DNA of 64,000 nucleotides, taken from Flaccisagitta enflata (taxonomy: Eukaryota; Chaetognatha; Sagittoidea; Aphragmophora). The notes beneath the pieces are model-generated. The model saw nothing but the letters and a program-made list of their open reading frames with translations. It was not told the DNA's origin and did not search any database. The stretch lies in the NCBI GenBank assembly GCA_965153355.1, contig OZ231127.1, forward strand, positions 71,486,001 to 71,550,000. Reading direction: 5' to 3'. This document shows, in pieces, positions 1-14,095 of the stretch; positions within the stretch are counted from its first letter, which is position 1; each line of letters begins with the position of its first letter. A program made the translations under genes and the position numbers.

Positions 1-223
1 CTTTATCTTTATCAAAAACAAATTAAAGTATGAAAATTTTATGCGAGAAATTAGAAAAAGATTTTTCTTCTCATTCTTTCTTTCCTCGGTTCAAAATTGA
101 ATTTGATTTATGGATATTTGAACCGTAAAATGGCGTAGATATTAGATGTGAAATGCTTATTGCATAATTTTTTTTCCTCCAATGTTTTGTCCTTTTTTTC
201 CCCCTTTTCTTTGTATGTTTTTC

Positions 224-430
224 GTCGTTTGCTAAACGACTCTTTAAGAGGGTGTGTGCGTCCGTCGGAAAGTAGGCATGTACCGCGAATGGATGAAGCA
301 AAATGGACTGACATAGTGATTTCCGGGCAATACTGTCCCTGGCCAGACACATCACAGCCCCCGCCATGCCACATACTGCCCCTGCCCAACCGCAAGCGAC
401 TACTTATCGGCCGTGTGTCCGGTTTTGTTT
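224..430 (-). repeat. Covarying-hairpin dispersed repeat, copy 1
   Basis: Read on the minus strand, this copy starts near the CCGGACACACGGCC block (about 405-425), has the 5' arm GTCGCTTGC (complement of 392-400) next to a GGTTGGGCAGGGGCAGT block, and ends in the hairpin GTCGTTTAGCAAACGAC (224-240) followed by GAAAAA. The usual family stem is GTCGCG/CGCGAC. Here it is GTCGTTT/AAACGAC, so both sides of the stem have changed together. The 5' arm matches the 3' arm with one mismatch. It is non-coding. Confidence 0.75.
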
Positions 431-510
431 TTCTATCTTTTTTTATAATTGTGTTGTAATTGGGTCTAGCGTGGTAAGTCTATCCTAAAATGATGCACGC
501 CTCTGTATTA

Positions 511-812
511 GGGTAGTCACGAAATAGGGTCAAATTAAAAAAATGATATACTCCAGTTTTTTGCATAAATGTTCCAAAACAGAAGGTTTTCCCACAAGTA
601 GAGGTCTGAATTTGAAGATTAAACCATGGCGGCAAAACTATAGGCTTTCTATGGCAATAAAAAGATCCCCATAGCAACCCTATAGTTTTGCCAACAAGGT
701 TTCTTGTTTGATTTCACACCCCAGCTTGTGAGAAATCCTTCTTTTATTGGACATATGTGCAAAAGGTTCAAGTATATCAATTTATGAAATTTGACCCAAT
801 TCCGGACCACCC
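511..812. mobile_element. TA-flanked inverted-repeat element (MITE), 302 bp
   Basis: The ends are imperfect inverted repeats, GGGTAGTCACGAAATAGGGT on the left and the complement GGGTGGTCCGGAATTGGGT on the right, both continuing into CAAATT. TA lies on each side (509-510 and 813-814), as expected of a Tc1/mariner-type target duplication. Inside is a perfect 14-bp inverted repeat, GGCAAAACTATAGG (631-644) and its complement (679-692). There is no transposase frame, so it is non-autonomous. Confidence 0.75.
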
Positions 813-814
813 TA

Positions 815-1620
815 CTCTGTATGTGTCACCCTCTCAGTCCATCCTAGTGTCTTAAATTCAAACAGAATTGTGTGATGAGTTATCAAAACAAAACAAAAAC
901 ACACACAAAATCATTAGATGAGAAGGTGTCAATCGTTAGCCAGGTAACCGTTTCGTAAACATTCGCTCGAGTGAAGATTTAAAAACGACTTGATTTTCTG
1001 TTCATTTCTTTATGCGTTCTTATCTCCATAAGGTTTTTTTGTTTTCTTTTATTTGTCTATTAATTAATTTATTTTTTCTTTTTTTCTTTTTGTAACACGA
1101 CTTTCGCCCAAGAAAATGAGAATTCCTCGGTTTTAATCCTCTGTTCTCAAAATAACGTACAACAAGCTTAAATGAGAAGGAAAAGGGAGAAATAAAAGAG
1201 GAAAAAAAAGTAAATTAAAAAAAAAAAAAGATAATAGAATGAGATGGAGAGGCGGAGGGAAAATGCGGAAGAAGAGAGATAGGAGCCGGAGGGAAAAAAG
1301 AATCAAAAGGATTTGAATGAGTGAATGAATGAACGAATAAGCGAACAAACGAACGAATGAACGAATTCATGAATGAATGAAGATTAGTAATTTTTACTGC
1401 ATCAATAAAAGGGTCTTCCAGCGGCCGTTTTTCGACACCCACAAAAACCATTCATCGAAAAGTAATTCCAAAACTTGCCGACAACCACAACCGAGGCGCT
1501 GTTATCGCTCTTGCTCTTGCTTTCGTTCTTGTTCTCGCTCTTGCTTTCTCTGTCTCTGTCTTTGTCTCTGTCGCTGTCTTTGTCTCCGACACTGTCTCTG
1601 TGTCTCTGTGTCTCTGAGTG
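815..1620. other. Non-coding stretch without recognisable gene
   Basis: AT-rich sequence with a degenerate GAAT/GAAC tract around 1313-1380 and a short pyrimidine-biased lead-in to the CT repeat. I see no supportable gene or RNA. Confidence 0.6.
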
Positions 1621-1624
1621 TCTG

Positions 1625-1728
<104 letters not shown>

Positions 1729-1765
1729 GTCCCCTTTCTGTGTTTTTCTCCCAGAGAAAAAAGTA

Positions 1766-1942
1766 CAGTTGAACCCCGCTCTAACGGACCTGCTTTTAAC
1801 GGAATTCCGCCTGTATCAGATGCTGATTTTCAGTCTCTTCAATCTGTTTTCCTTTACTTCCTATATTGGCTATAACAGAGTTCCATTTATAACAGATGAA
1901 ATATTTTAGTCTCCTGAAATCCGTTAGAGCGGGATCTGGCTG
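1766..1942. mobile_element. pogo/Tigger-like MITE, 177 bp
   Basis: The left end reads CAGTTGAACCCCGCTCTAAC and the right end is its imperfect complement (TCCGTTAGAGCGGGATCTGG then CTG). TA flanks both sides (1764-1765 and 1943-1944). The CAGT-GAACC-C-AACGGA terminus is the hallmark of pogo/Tigger-type Tc1-mariner transposons. There is no internal coding sequence. Confidence 0.85.
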
Positions 1943-1984
1943 TACCGTGCAAAGGAGTGAAGACAAGCGATGAGGGATAGTGAG

Positions 1985-2060
1985 AGAGAAAGCTACTGCT
2001 CATCCATAAGAATAAGCCGATAGAGAAAGCTACTGCACATCCATGAGAATAAGCCGATTT
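1985..2060. repeat. Short tandem duplication (about 38 bp, two copies)
   Basis: The segment GAGAAAGCTACTGC(T/A)CATCCAT(A/G)AGAATAAGCCGAT occurs twice in a row. It is non-coding. Confidence 0.8.
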
Positions 2061-2129
2061 CCTTCAGCGTCTCACCAACGCTCAATGATCTGCGTTTTCT
2101 CAAAGGACATTTATAGGATTATTCTATTC

Positions 2130-2440
2130 TTGTCACCCTCTTTTTTCCTTTTTTTTTTCTTTTTTTTCTGTCATTCTCCTCTTTTTCTTTTTCTTTTTCT
2201 TTTTCTCTTTATTTCTTCTTTTTCTTCTTCTTGTTCCTTTTCTTTTTCTTCTCTTTCTTCTTCATTCTCTCCTTCTTCTTTTTATTTCTTCTTTTTTTTT
2301 CTTTTTCTTCATCCTCTCCTTCTTCTTTTTCTTTTTATTTCTTCTTCTTCTTCTTCTTCTTCTTCTTCTTCTTCTTCTTCTTCTTCTTCTTCTTCATCCC
2401 CTCCCCTCTTCTTTCCCTCAGCTCTTCTCATCTTCCTCTC
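2130..2440. repeat. Polypyrimidine tract with (TTC)n core
   Basis: Long T/C-only region with a pure TTC run at about 2339-2396. Ser/Phe-only frames over it are repeat artefacts. Confidence 0.95.
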
Positions 2441-2840
2441 CATCTAACTTTCGGCAAAACCCAGTTTTGTATTCAGAGTCTATGTGTTACTCTGCCACTT
2501 TTACGAGTGAAAGGGAAATTCGGTTTTTCAAACTGCTTTCATTAACAAAGAAACACACAAAAAACGGAAACTTTTCCTAAAAGAAAAAAAAGTAATGAAG
2601 AAAATAAAGTTGAGGAAAATAAAGAGAGGGTAAATGACTGGTGAAAAAAGTACTCAAAAAGTAAGGAGACTTAGACATTTTTTCAGCTGGGCGACACGAG
2701 AATTCAGTGCTTGAGCCCTAAGGAACCACGGGCGAATAGTAACCAAACAAGTTACGTGGTGGACAGGGGCGCAAGACCCCCTTCTTCATCCCCTCTACAC
2801 ATATACATGCTCACACGCCTACAAAATGCGTGTTGTTTAT

Positions 2841-2866
2841 GTTGTTGTTGTTGTTGTTGTTGTTGC

Positions 2867-2945
<79 letters not shown>

Positions 2946-2946
2946 G
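2841..2946. repeat. (TTG)n microsatellite
   Basis: About 35 TTG units with one GCTG interruption near 2866. It is flanked by non-coding sequence. Confidence 0.97.
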
Positions 2947-3216
2947 ATGTCAGGCGTTCGTTCACTTAAATGAGCTGAATCATCCTGCACCTGATGTATA
3001 TCATGCTGACTTCCATTTTCAATTTTCATTGCTCACTGTTCAATCATCGAAAAAATAAAATACCGTCTCAGCAGAGAGAAGAAAATTTAGAACTGTGAGA
3101 AAGGAAAAAAAACAAAAGACTTCGGAGAAAAATCAATCAATGAGAACTACAGAATACAAAGAATCCAAGAAAGTTATGAAGGAATGCATCAACAACGGAG
3201 GACAGAAGGAAGAGAA

Positions 3217-3446
3217 AACAAGGCCGGATAAACGGCTACCCTAGTCGCGTGCAGGTAGGCAGGGACAGTGATGGAGAAGGCCACTGGAGCATTTGGGCAG
3301 GAGCGTTGAGCTCAAACCGCTCAAAAACGCTAAAAAAGTAAAATGGGGACCGACCAACCAACCGACCAGCCGACCAACCGACCAACCGACCAACCGACGG
3401 ACGCACAAAGCAGGGTGTAGAGTCGCGTAGCACGCGATTGAAAAGA
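3217..3446 (+). repeat. Covarying-hairpin dispersed repeat, copy 2
   Basis: Starts AAGGCCGGATAAACGGCTACC, then the 5' arm AGTCGCGTGC (3243-3252), a GGCAGGGACAGT...CATTTGGGCAGGAGC block, a GACCAACC-rich tract, and GCAGGGTGTAG before the terminal hairpin AGTCGCGTAGCACGCGATT (3421-3439) and GAAAAG. This is the best single copy for seeing the full architecture. It has no coding content. Confidence 0.8.
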
Positions 3447-3793
3447 AACAAGGCCAACACCTATAAGTCGCGTGCGGGACATAGATAACATAGGATGATT
3501 CAAATTGACATAAAATGACTTAAGATGACTTAAAATGATTTAAAAAGACATAAAATGATGATAAATGACTTATACAACTAAATGGACCAAATTGACATCA
3601 GTGACTTAATATAACGTAAAATGACTTAAAATGACTTAGAATGACTAAGAATGACTTAGAATGACTAAAGATAACTTAAAATGACTAAGAATAACTAAAA
3701 GTAATAAAAAAAGTTAAGTTTAACCAACGGACCGACGGACGGATAGACGGATGGACAAAGCGGGTTGTAGAGTCGCGTGCACGCGACTAAAAA
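3447..3793 (+). repeat. Covarying-hairpin dispersed repeat, copy 3, with internal minisatellite
   Basis: Begins ACAAGGCC and carries the 5' arm AGTCGCGTGC (3466-3475). About 230 bp of degenerate ATGACTTAAA repeats (3490-3715) replace the usual body. It then returns to GGACGGATAGACGG and ends in the perfect palindrome AGTCGCGTGCACGCGACT (3771-3788) followed by AAAAAG. It abuts the preceding copy directly. Confidence 0.75.
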
Positions 3794-3878
3794 GAGGAGA
3801 AAACGGAACGGCGAGAAGTATAAGGTAGAAAAAATATAAATAAGAAAGCGAGAAAAATATAAATAAGAAAGCCAGTGT

Positions 3879-3887
<9 letters not shown>

Positions 3888-3940
<53 letters not shown>
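3888..3940. repeat. (GA)n microsatellite
   Basis: About 26 GA units. Confidence 0.96.
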
Positions 3941-3941
<1 letters not shown>

Positions 3942-4734
3942 TAGAAGAGAAAGAAGAGAAAAAAAAAAAAGATATGAAGTGAAATGGAATATTCGGTGCG
4001 ACGCGACACCAGTCGAGCAGTAAGGGAATTCGAGCAGAGGTGGAAATAAGAATCGATGGGAGGCAAGCTTTGTGTGCGGGGGGGGGGCCGCAAATAAGGG
4101 GAGTGGTGGTGGAGGTGTGAAATTGCTGTAATTTGATTTGACTTGATAGATTGAGCAGCGGCATGTACGTAAAAGTACGGAACGGGGAGTAATTGTTATT
4201 TGAAGAACGCGGTGGACATCAACAGGTGGTAGAAGCCTGAAGCCTGTTTTAGGCGCTTATACCATTTAATGCCCACCCCGCTGGAGAAGCTGATATGTTT
4301 GGATGATGGTGAAGCGTGTTAAGTAAGAGAATGAATGCCTCGGGGTGCCTAGGGTGTTTTGGTATCTAAGACATTGGATGCTTCCGTGCAGAATGTCTTG
4401 GAAAATGGGTGTGATGGAACTGGTAAAGCGGTGAAGTGATGATTTAGCATGAGGAAGATAAGCAGAAAATCGAAACACAAAAAGTAGACAACCAACAAAG
4501 ATTGACGCGAGGCGAAGAACAGCTGAGCAAAAGTAGGGGGAAAAATGAGATAAAGAATATATATGGAGGAAAGAATGAGAGGAAGGAAAAAACGGGAGAA
4601 GGAATCAGGAATGAAGGAATCAGGAATGAAGGAGGAAAGGAAGAAAGGAGGGAAAAAGAAAGAAAGAGAAAGGTAAAGAAAGAGTTGAGGAAGAAAGGAA
4701 GGAAAGAAGACAGAAATTAGAAACTAGAATGGGA
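3941..4734. other. Non-coding stretch, purine-rich towards the right
   Basis: No supportable gene. It holds a G9 run near 4079 and degenerate GGAAGG sequence from about 4550. Confidence 0.5.
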
Positions 4735-4850
4735 GAAAGGAAGGAAGGAAGGAAGGAAGGAAGGAAGGAAGCAAGCAAGCAAGCAAGCAAACAAGCGACC
4801 AAGCAACCAAGCAACCAAGCATAGGAGCGTGGCACGCTACTAATTTTTTC
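4735..4850. repeat. (AAGG)n/(CAAG)n tract ending in a hairpin
   Basis: Tetranucleotide runs (AAGG to about 4770, CAAG to about 4795, then degenerate ACCAAGCA) lead into GGAGCGTGGCACGCTACTAA. The sequence AGCGTGGCACGCT is an inverted repeat. This resembles a degenerate end of the hairpin family with yet another stem sequence. Confidence 0.55.
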
Positions 4851-4949
4851 CCCTCCAATGGCAACGAGATCAATTTGGTTCGTTGGTCTCTCATTCTTTG
4901 TTTGTTGGCCATCACATCTTTATAACCACTTTATGTCTTTACATTTTTG

Positions 4950-5115
4950 TCGCACGCTACGCGTCTGTCTGTCGGTCACATTTTCTTTTTTACTTTTTCG
5001 GCATTTACGGGCGATTTTCGTAGCAATACTGCTCCTGCCGAAATGCATGGATAGCCTTTTTATCACTTCCCCAGCCCCCCTCACATGCGACTTGGGTAGC
5101 CGTGTATACAGTCTT
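4950..5115 (-). repeat. Covarying-hairpin dispersed repeat, degraded copy
   Basis: On the minus strand the 5' block TACACGGCTACCCAAGTCGC and the GGCAGGAGCAGTATTG block are recognisable. The 3' hairpin is decayed (CGCACGCTACGCGTCTG on the plus strand). The CGGAC tract is reduced to a few units. Confidence 0.6.
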
Positions 5116-5492
5116 TATATCTTTACATCGCTATAACCACTTTGGCACTCACGCTACCACTACCAATATCGAATCGATCCGCTGCGCCGCTCCAGCTACA
5201 ACTACCACTACCACGCCCACTCCAACTACCACTACTACTAGCACTACCACTCCAACAACCACTACCACTACCAATCTAACTACCACTATCACCGCCACAT
5301 CGTTTAGCGTTCGACAGCCGCGAGTCTGCCTATATTTTCCTTGTTAGTGCATGGAAAAGAAAACACTTCCTTGAAAATCGTGACTTAAAGAAAACAATTT
5401 TCCCCGGGAAGAAAAACTCCCTTCCCTTCACTCATGAAAAGACAACAAACACATACAATGAAAACAACAACGACGACAACAACAATAACACT

Positions 5493-5946
<454 letters not shown>

Positions 5947-6143
5947 TCAAATTTGAATCTTTAATGTAAGAAATAAGAAAAGGAAGAGAGAAATAGATAT
6001 TGGAGAAAGGAGAAAAACGCTAAGAAGCCATAAAAAAGGAAAAAAGAGAAAAAAATGAAGGTGAGGGGAGGTTGAGTGGTGTCAAAGGCGGTGGGGAAAA
6101 AAGGAGCAAATGACAACGGGAGAAAAATACAGAGGAACTTAAT

Positions 6144-6480
6144 CGCCCTATTTTGAAAATTTGACTATCTAAATAGCGCCCCCTCTTCCAGAGAGCAAAT
6201 CTCCATTATCAAAAGATTCACTGTTTTCAAAGTGTGTAACCATAGCGTCGATAAACCTTGGAGAACTACTGAATTACTCTAACTTGAGAGAATCTTCGAA
6301 ATAAATCTTCGAACATAATTGCCCTATTTTGAAAATTTGACTATCTAAATAGCGCCCCCTCTTCCAGAGAGCAAAACTCCATTGTTGAAATATTCACTGT
6401 TTTCAAAGTGTGTAACCACAGCGTCGATAAACCTTTGAGAGCTACTCTAACTTGTGAAACATCTTTGAAAACATGCATAG
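6144..6480. repeat. Tandem duplication, about 177-bp unit, two copies
   Basis: The block GCCCTATTTTGAAAATTTGA...AATAGCGCCCCCTCTTCCAG...GTGTGTAACCA-AGCGTCGATAAACC occurs at 6144 and again at 6321. The copies have diverged by scattered substitutions and short indels. No coding potential is seen. Confidence 0.85.
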
Positions 6481-7567
6481 AAAGTTAGGCGTTCATTCAT
6501 TACTCCTTTTACTCAGCATCTCTCATCTTCATCATAATTTGTAGGTCATCCACATTGACTGTACCAGTCTAGAATTCCAGATGATTACTTCATTTCACTA
6601 CATTCATACGCGTGGTGAAATGAAATGGAAAAAGATGAATAAATGAGGAGGATAGGGAGGACAATGAAAAAGATAAAAAAGACGAGAGGGTGAATTCGTC
6701 CGTCGACGACCGTCCCCCCCCCCCCGCGGTGGTGACGGCGGCAGCAAAATGGCACTTTGAATGCAAATGCCTCTGGGACTTGTTAAAAATTTCGCTAAAT
6801 GGAATCTTTGATATTCTCAGAAATCCTCCAAATGACTCATTTCAACGAGGGAAGCTCTCTCCTTCTCCTTCTCATCCTTCTCCTTCTCATCTCTTGAAAT
6901 ATCTCCCACTCTTTCTGCTTCTTTTCGATCTCATGGCAACTCTTTTCTCTGCTCTGACTCTCGCCCTTTACTCTCCTCGACTCTTCTCCAATTAATCTTT
7001 CCTATTTAACTGAACCATCTCCTTCTCCTTCTCCTTCTCCTCATTTTCATCTTTGCACATTGTTCTCTCCATTTTTTTTCTCATTTTCCTCCTCATTCTG
7101 AGACAAACTTGTTCCCTCCCTTCTTTCATTTCGTTTTCTTTTTATATGACTGATACCTTCTCAATCATCTCCTCTTCCCTCTCTTCCTCCTCCATCTCAT
7201 TCTCCACTAGCACCTTGATTCTCCATCTCTTGCCCATTCCCCCAGCCTTCCTCCCCTTGATCATCTTATCCCCCACCTCCCTCCCTTCCACTCCACTATC
7301 TACTCATTCTTTCTTTCCCTTTAAGATCATTTGCCCCTATAGGAGACTCCATCTCCTACTCCGCTTCCTCTTCCTCTTCCTCATTCATATTCTTTTTCCT
7401 CATTTTCCCTTTCTTCTTCTTCATCCTCGCTTTTTTTCATCCACATCATCCTCGCTTTTTTTCCTTTTCATTAAAGAAATCTTGTCTCGTTATTTAACCC
7501 TCCACTGATAGACGCTTCTGCGTGGGTGGTACATGAATGTATGTGTGGTAGGAGAAGGTGTGTTTGT
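6481..7567. other. Non-coding stretch, pyrimidine-rich
   Basis: From about 6850 to 7500 the plus strand is dominated by CTTCTC/TTCCTC-type sequence with several CTCCTT clusters. A long open frame (7053-7508) reflects this composition and has no recognisable domain. No gene is supported. Confidence 0.5.
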
Positions 7568-7572
7568 TTGTT

Positions 7573-7705
<133 letters not shown>

Positions 7706-8019
7706 CTGTCTGTCTGCCTCTGTGTGTGTGTTTGTTCGTGCGTGTATGAAATTATGAATGTCTTTAATTCTTCGGCATGAATATCGCCGGATACGCGCGG
7801 TTGATTGGGCAGGGGAGGACATCCGAAGACTACTTGCGAACCAGAAATTTATACATTGAAGGATCGATGGATAAACAGACCAACTGATGAACAAACGGAA
7901 AAGAGTGGGATCTTATTAACTGACGGATCGACCAACGCGACCGTGAGTTAAAATTACGGTCCGAGACTAAAAATGTATGAATAACGGAAATTGCGAAGAA
8001 ACGGCATTAAACATTTGAA

Positions 8020-8385
<366 letters not shown>

Positions 8386-8674
8386 AAGGCACACAACCTT
8401 TTTAGCAGATGCGTCAATTTTTTTCAGTACATGCGTCAAATGGCGGAAACAAAATGAAGAAAAAAAAGGAGTCATGCGATGAACAAATTAGGAGGAAATT
8501 GTAAAATTCTGACAAAAAAGGGAAAACGCGAGGAAAAGGAGAAAAAAGAGAAAATCCCGATCAAAGGGAAAAAGCAAGAAGAGAAAATTTAAAAAGAAAG
8601 ACATTTTTAACCCTTTGCGTTAATTTCCTCGAAGTAGCGAACGTGCCCAGTGCTTATACTAGAAAGAAAGAGAA

Positions 8675-8675
<1 letters not shown>

Positions 8676-8759
<84 letters not shown>

Positions 8760-8800
8760 GAGTCAGACAGACAGAGAGTCAGAGACAGAGAGACAGAGAG
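8676..8800. repeat. (GA)n-(GACA)n microsatellite
   Basis: A GA run to about 8731, then GACA units, then degenerate GAGTCAGACA. Confidence 0.95.
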
Positions 8801-9858
<1,058 letters not shown>

Positions 9859-10252
9859 AATACTGATATCGGATCACATCACTTCTTCTTTTACAGCTGC
9901 AGCCAGCAATGACAAAACCAGCCAAAAGCGCGGCCCAGAAAAAGCGGCCCAAAAATGTTCTGCAGCCATTTGCAAGATAAAGGAATTCTACCTTCGCCGC
10001 TTTTACGATTTTTATTTTTACGACATTCGTTTCTCGAATTATGCCTCTCTTCAATTCTGTCCTCTTTGTCTAGCTTTTCCTCTCTTTTCTTTCTTTATTG
10101 CCTAATTCCTTCTTTAGGTCTGTTTTTGTTTCTTTGTTTCTTTGTTTCTCTGTTTTCCTCCTTTACTTCATTCTGTGTTTTTGCCTCCTATTAGTTCTAC
10201 CCCAGAGCTTCTAGTTCTGCTCTTGTTGTCTGTCAGGCTTTTCTCTCTTGTC

Positions 10253-11048
<796 letters not shown>

Positions 11049-11415
11049 TATTAAGATTCGCATTTTAATTTAACCATCGACGTGGGTTTTGCCTCATTAA
11101 GTCATGTGCCCCATTAATTTTCTTATCACTGTCATACGCTCGTGCGTTGTGATAATAATGACTTTCTCCAGCCGTTGCCACCTTTCAATATAACCACCGC
11201 TTTTCCAGCACAACAGGCAACACAACGCACAGCCAACAACATTTAGGATGTCAGTCTTTTTTGATAAAGCGCCCCAAGATCTGTAAAAGTGCGCGAAAAC
11301 GTGCATTTTTGCCCCTGCCCCCGTTGACTCTGTATCCTTGGGTCTTTTCTTTTTCTTTTTTTTTTTCTTTTTTTTTTTTGCCCCTGCTCGTGACGACAAA
11401 AATTGAAATTATATA

Positions 11416-11842
11416 CACTCTTTATTTTTTATAAGAACGTCATTTTTTTTTCCGAAGGCTTCATGTTCTTATTTTCAAAGCCAAATAAAGCCTTCAACGT
11501 TCTTAGCGCGTTCTTAATTTCAAATACTGTATAAACTATAGGAAACCTTATAGTATACTATTATTTAATTATACTGAATATATTTCTATTAAATACTGTT
11601 AAAACAAATGCCAATCATTGAAGTCTGGGTATATTTTCATGATATTTATCTAAAAATCATAGAATATTATCTTGATTATACTAAATTCCAGTGTTATCTT
11701 AGTGTTTTTTTAGTTTTAATGTAAGCAAAATATTTTTCTCAAGATTTGAAGCCTTGATATGTTCTTAAGATGTTCTTAATTTTCAGGCTATTCGAAGCCT
11801 TGACGTTCTTATAAACTAGGTTCTTATAAAAAATAAAGAGTG
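11416..11842. mobile_element. TA-flanked inverted-repeat element, 427 bp (CACT family)
   Basis: The left end CACTCTTTATTTTTTATAAG followed by AAC is the perfect inverted complement of the right end. TA flanks both sides (11414-11415 and 11843-11844). The interior repeats GTTCTTA-type sequence near each end. It is related to the element at 60840-61274 by terminus, length and GTTCTTA-rich interior. No transposase frame is seen. Confidence 0.8.
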
Positions 11843-11844
11843 TA

Positions 11845-13412
11845 ATCGCAAACATAAAATGCGACGACGCATTCGAATTGTAAGTGTGTAACCCCGAGTT
11901 GAATGGGGTTTTTTCTTGTCTGTTTCTTTTTTCGTCTTTTTTTTCTTTTTGCTAAATTTTGCTCGTTTCCTTAAACAGATGGCACCTTTTTCTCTCATGT
12001 TTTTTATCAAGGAGGGCCTCAGATTAACACAATATGACTGCTGGTAATCAGGTCCCTAGTATCAGCAACTGTAAGTTATTGAGTAAAGCATACTATCAAA
12101 TTTGGATGTAAAGGATAAGGTAATTTCTAGAGGTCCCACGACCAAATTATTGTCGTGGTTTATCTGTGTACATGATTTTGAGTCATATCCCTCTGATAGA
12201 GAACTTTCCTATGACTTGGCATAAATTCTTGTTATGCTAATAAGGACGATTTTCACAAGTCTGAGACGGTCTCAATGAGACCTAGTAACAATCAAAGGGT
12301 ACCTTAAAACAGTAGACGACTGCGCATATTGACTGAGCGTCGATGTCGTCGACAAACAAACTATTGGGAATCGAAAAGGAAATATTTATGTCTCATGAAT
12401 GCAATTAACTGAGTGATCACTCAACTAACCAATCATCAACGCTGAACGCTGTCTCTCGAAAGTCCCTACAAGCGACCACAAATTCAATCACGCTTCAACT
12501 AAGCAACGATGGCCACATCAACTGCTTACCTATACCACTCATCAACACCAAGTATCCGCGAATTAACTTTGAAAGGACCCCACTAAAACCGACACAGTAG
12601 TCTTTCTCTTGGTAAAACGCCGGTAGATAAGTGGGTCGATGTGTCATGTATGTACGTAAATACCTCCCATCATCAGCCTAACCACAACCGAGCAATGAAC
12701 AAGGGCAAGTTTGAGTCAACCCACTGCTACCAAGGGAAAATTCAATGTGATAGGTATAAGGCCTAATTTTTCCAAATTCATGTCAGTGACCATTCATGGC
12801 CCTTTTTCACCCGAAAGTGTCTCTGGGGTGGGGTTTTTGAAGGTTTCAGACATTTTTGGCCCCAAAAAATAAAATTGACCATGTTGATTTCATGAATTTC
12901 TAAGGGGAGAAATTAGCGAGATTTTTGGCACCTTTGTTTTACGCAGTTGGTCCCTTGAAATACTTACAAAAATGGTCAAAAATGCTTAAAAAGTGCCAAG
13001 AACCTACCACGCATGTTGTATGTACTTATGATAACAACAAAAAGCCAATAATATCGACTTCGAATGAAAGGATAAGCGCTGGAAAGCGTCACTTGACAAT
13101 AAAAATTAGGAGCAATTCCCAAACGAATGGTTTGAAGCTGTTACGCGTAATTACTAGCTCATCATCAATGAAATCTCTAGCTCTTTACTGCATTAGCCTC
13201 AGTCAACAATAATTCTAGGTTAATCTCTCAATTGTTGACATCGGTAATGCTGCAGCAGGTCGTCAAGTGCATCAACGAGGCCCTCAAAAAAAATCTACCA
13301 TTGAAGTTGTAATGATCAATAAAATCTCCCATCATTTATTCTAACAGTCTTAGTCTATACCAATACAGGTAAAATCTGATTCTGATTCTGATTTTGATTG
13401 ATTGATACATTT
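11845..13412. other. Non-coding stretch, comparatively repeat-poor
   Basis: About 1.5 kb of mixed-composition sequence with no microsatellite of note. The largest frame (12925-13212, 95 codons) has no recognisable domain. This is one of the few stretches that could be ordinary intergenic or intronic DNA. Confidence 0.5.
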
Positions 13413-13414
13413 TA

Positions 13415-13922
13415 GGGGGGGTGGGGCTATTTGGGACAGGGGCAATTCGGGACAATATTGAATAAATGACTACATACAAATTTAACTATATGGAAGTGAA
13501 CAATGGTTATAGGGTCAACCTATGACCCTTGGTATGGGGCAGTTGGGCTGCAGAATTCAGGCTGCTGCTGCTGCCGCAGCAGCGGCAGCACCACTTTGAT
13601 TCTAGGACTCTCAAGTTTGATTTTTTTAATGGTGCTGCAAACTATGCTGTAACTACTAGAAAATATTTTTTTTTGCTAGTTTTTGACTTTTGTTGTTGAA
13701 AGTACTCATTTATCTGTACTTTGATGAAAAAAAAATATTTAAATTGCGTTATTACTTTTTTTTAGTTAGCTAAGGGGCCCCTAGGTAAATTTTTGTTACT
13801 TGGCTTTTTGGAGGGAACAATTAACAATGTTTTGGCACCAGTCCCGATTTTTCAATTTAATCCTAAATTTTTTAAAATTTAGAAATGTTGTTTTTTTTGT
13901 CCCGAATAGCCTAACCCCCCCC
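13415..13922. mobile_element. TA-flanked inverted-repeat element, 508 bp
   Basis: The left end G7-TGGGGCTATTTGGGAC and right end GTCCCGAATAGCCTAAC-C7 are inverted complements with a few mismatches, flanked by TA (13413-13414 and 13923-13924). Inside is a palindromic CTG/CAG cluster, GGCTGCTGCTGCTGCCGCAG (from about 13560). It is non-coding. Confidence 0.75.
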
Positions 13923-14095
13923 TACATTGTTAAAGTCATCCCTACAAGATTTCCATGCAAATTCTTAGTGAGAGTACACTTCCACATATTCTGGACCCAC
14001 CAATGGAAGTGTTTGATTGATTTTTCTATTGAGTGAAAAATTCGCTGCGGCAGTGAAAATCGCAAATTTCCCAATACCGTGTCTTAAGCAGACAG

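Noticed and set aside
3421-3446. Helitron 3' end (hairpin then CTAA)
   Set aside because: The hairpin plus CTAAAA resembles a Helitron terminus, but the expected gap between hairpin and CTRR is absent, no TC 5' end is seen, and a paired 5' arm is not a Helitron feature. It is kept only as an alternative.
7053-7508. 151-codon hydrophobic-looking frame
   Set aside because: Its Leu/Phe/Ser composition follows from a pyrimidine-rich strand. No membrane-protein pattern beyond composition is seen.
12925-13212. 95-codon plus-strand frame
   Set aside because: No recognisable domain, no start context and no neighbouring exon. Its length is compatible with chance.
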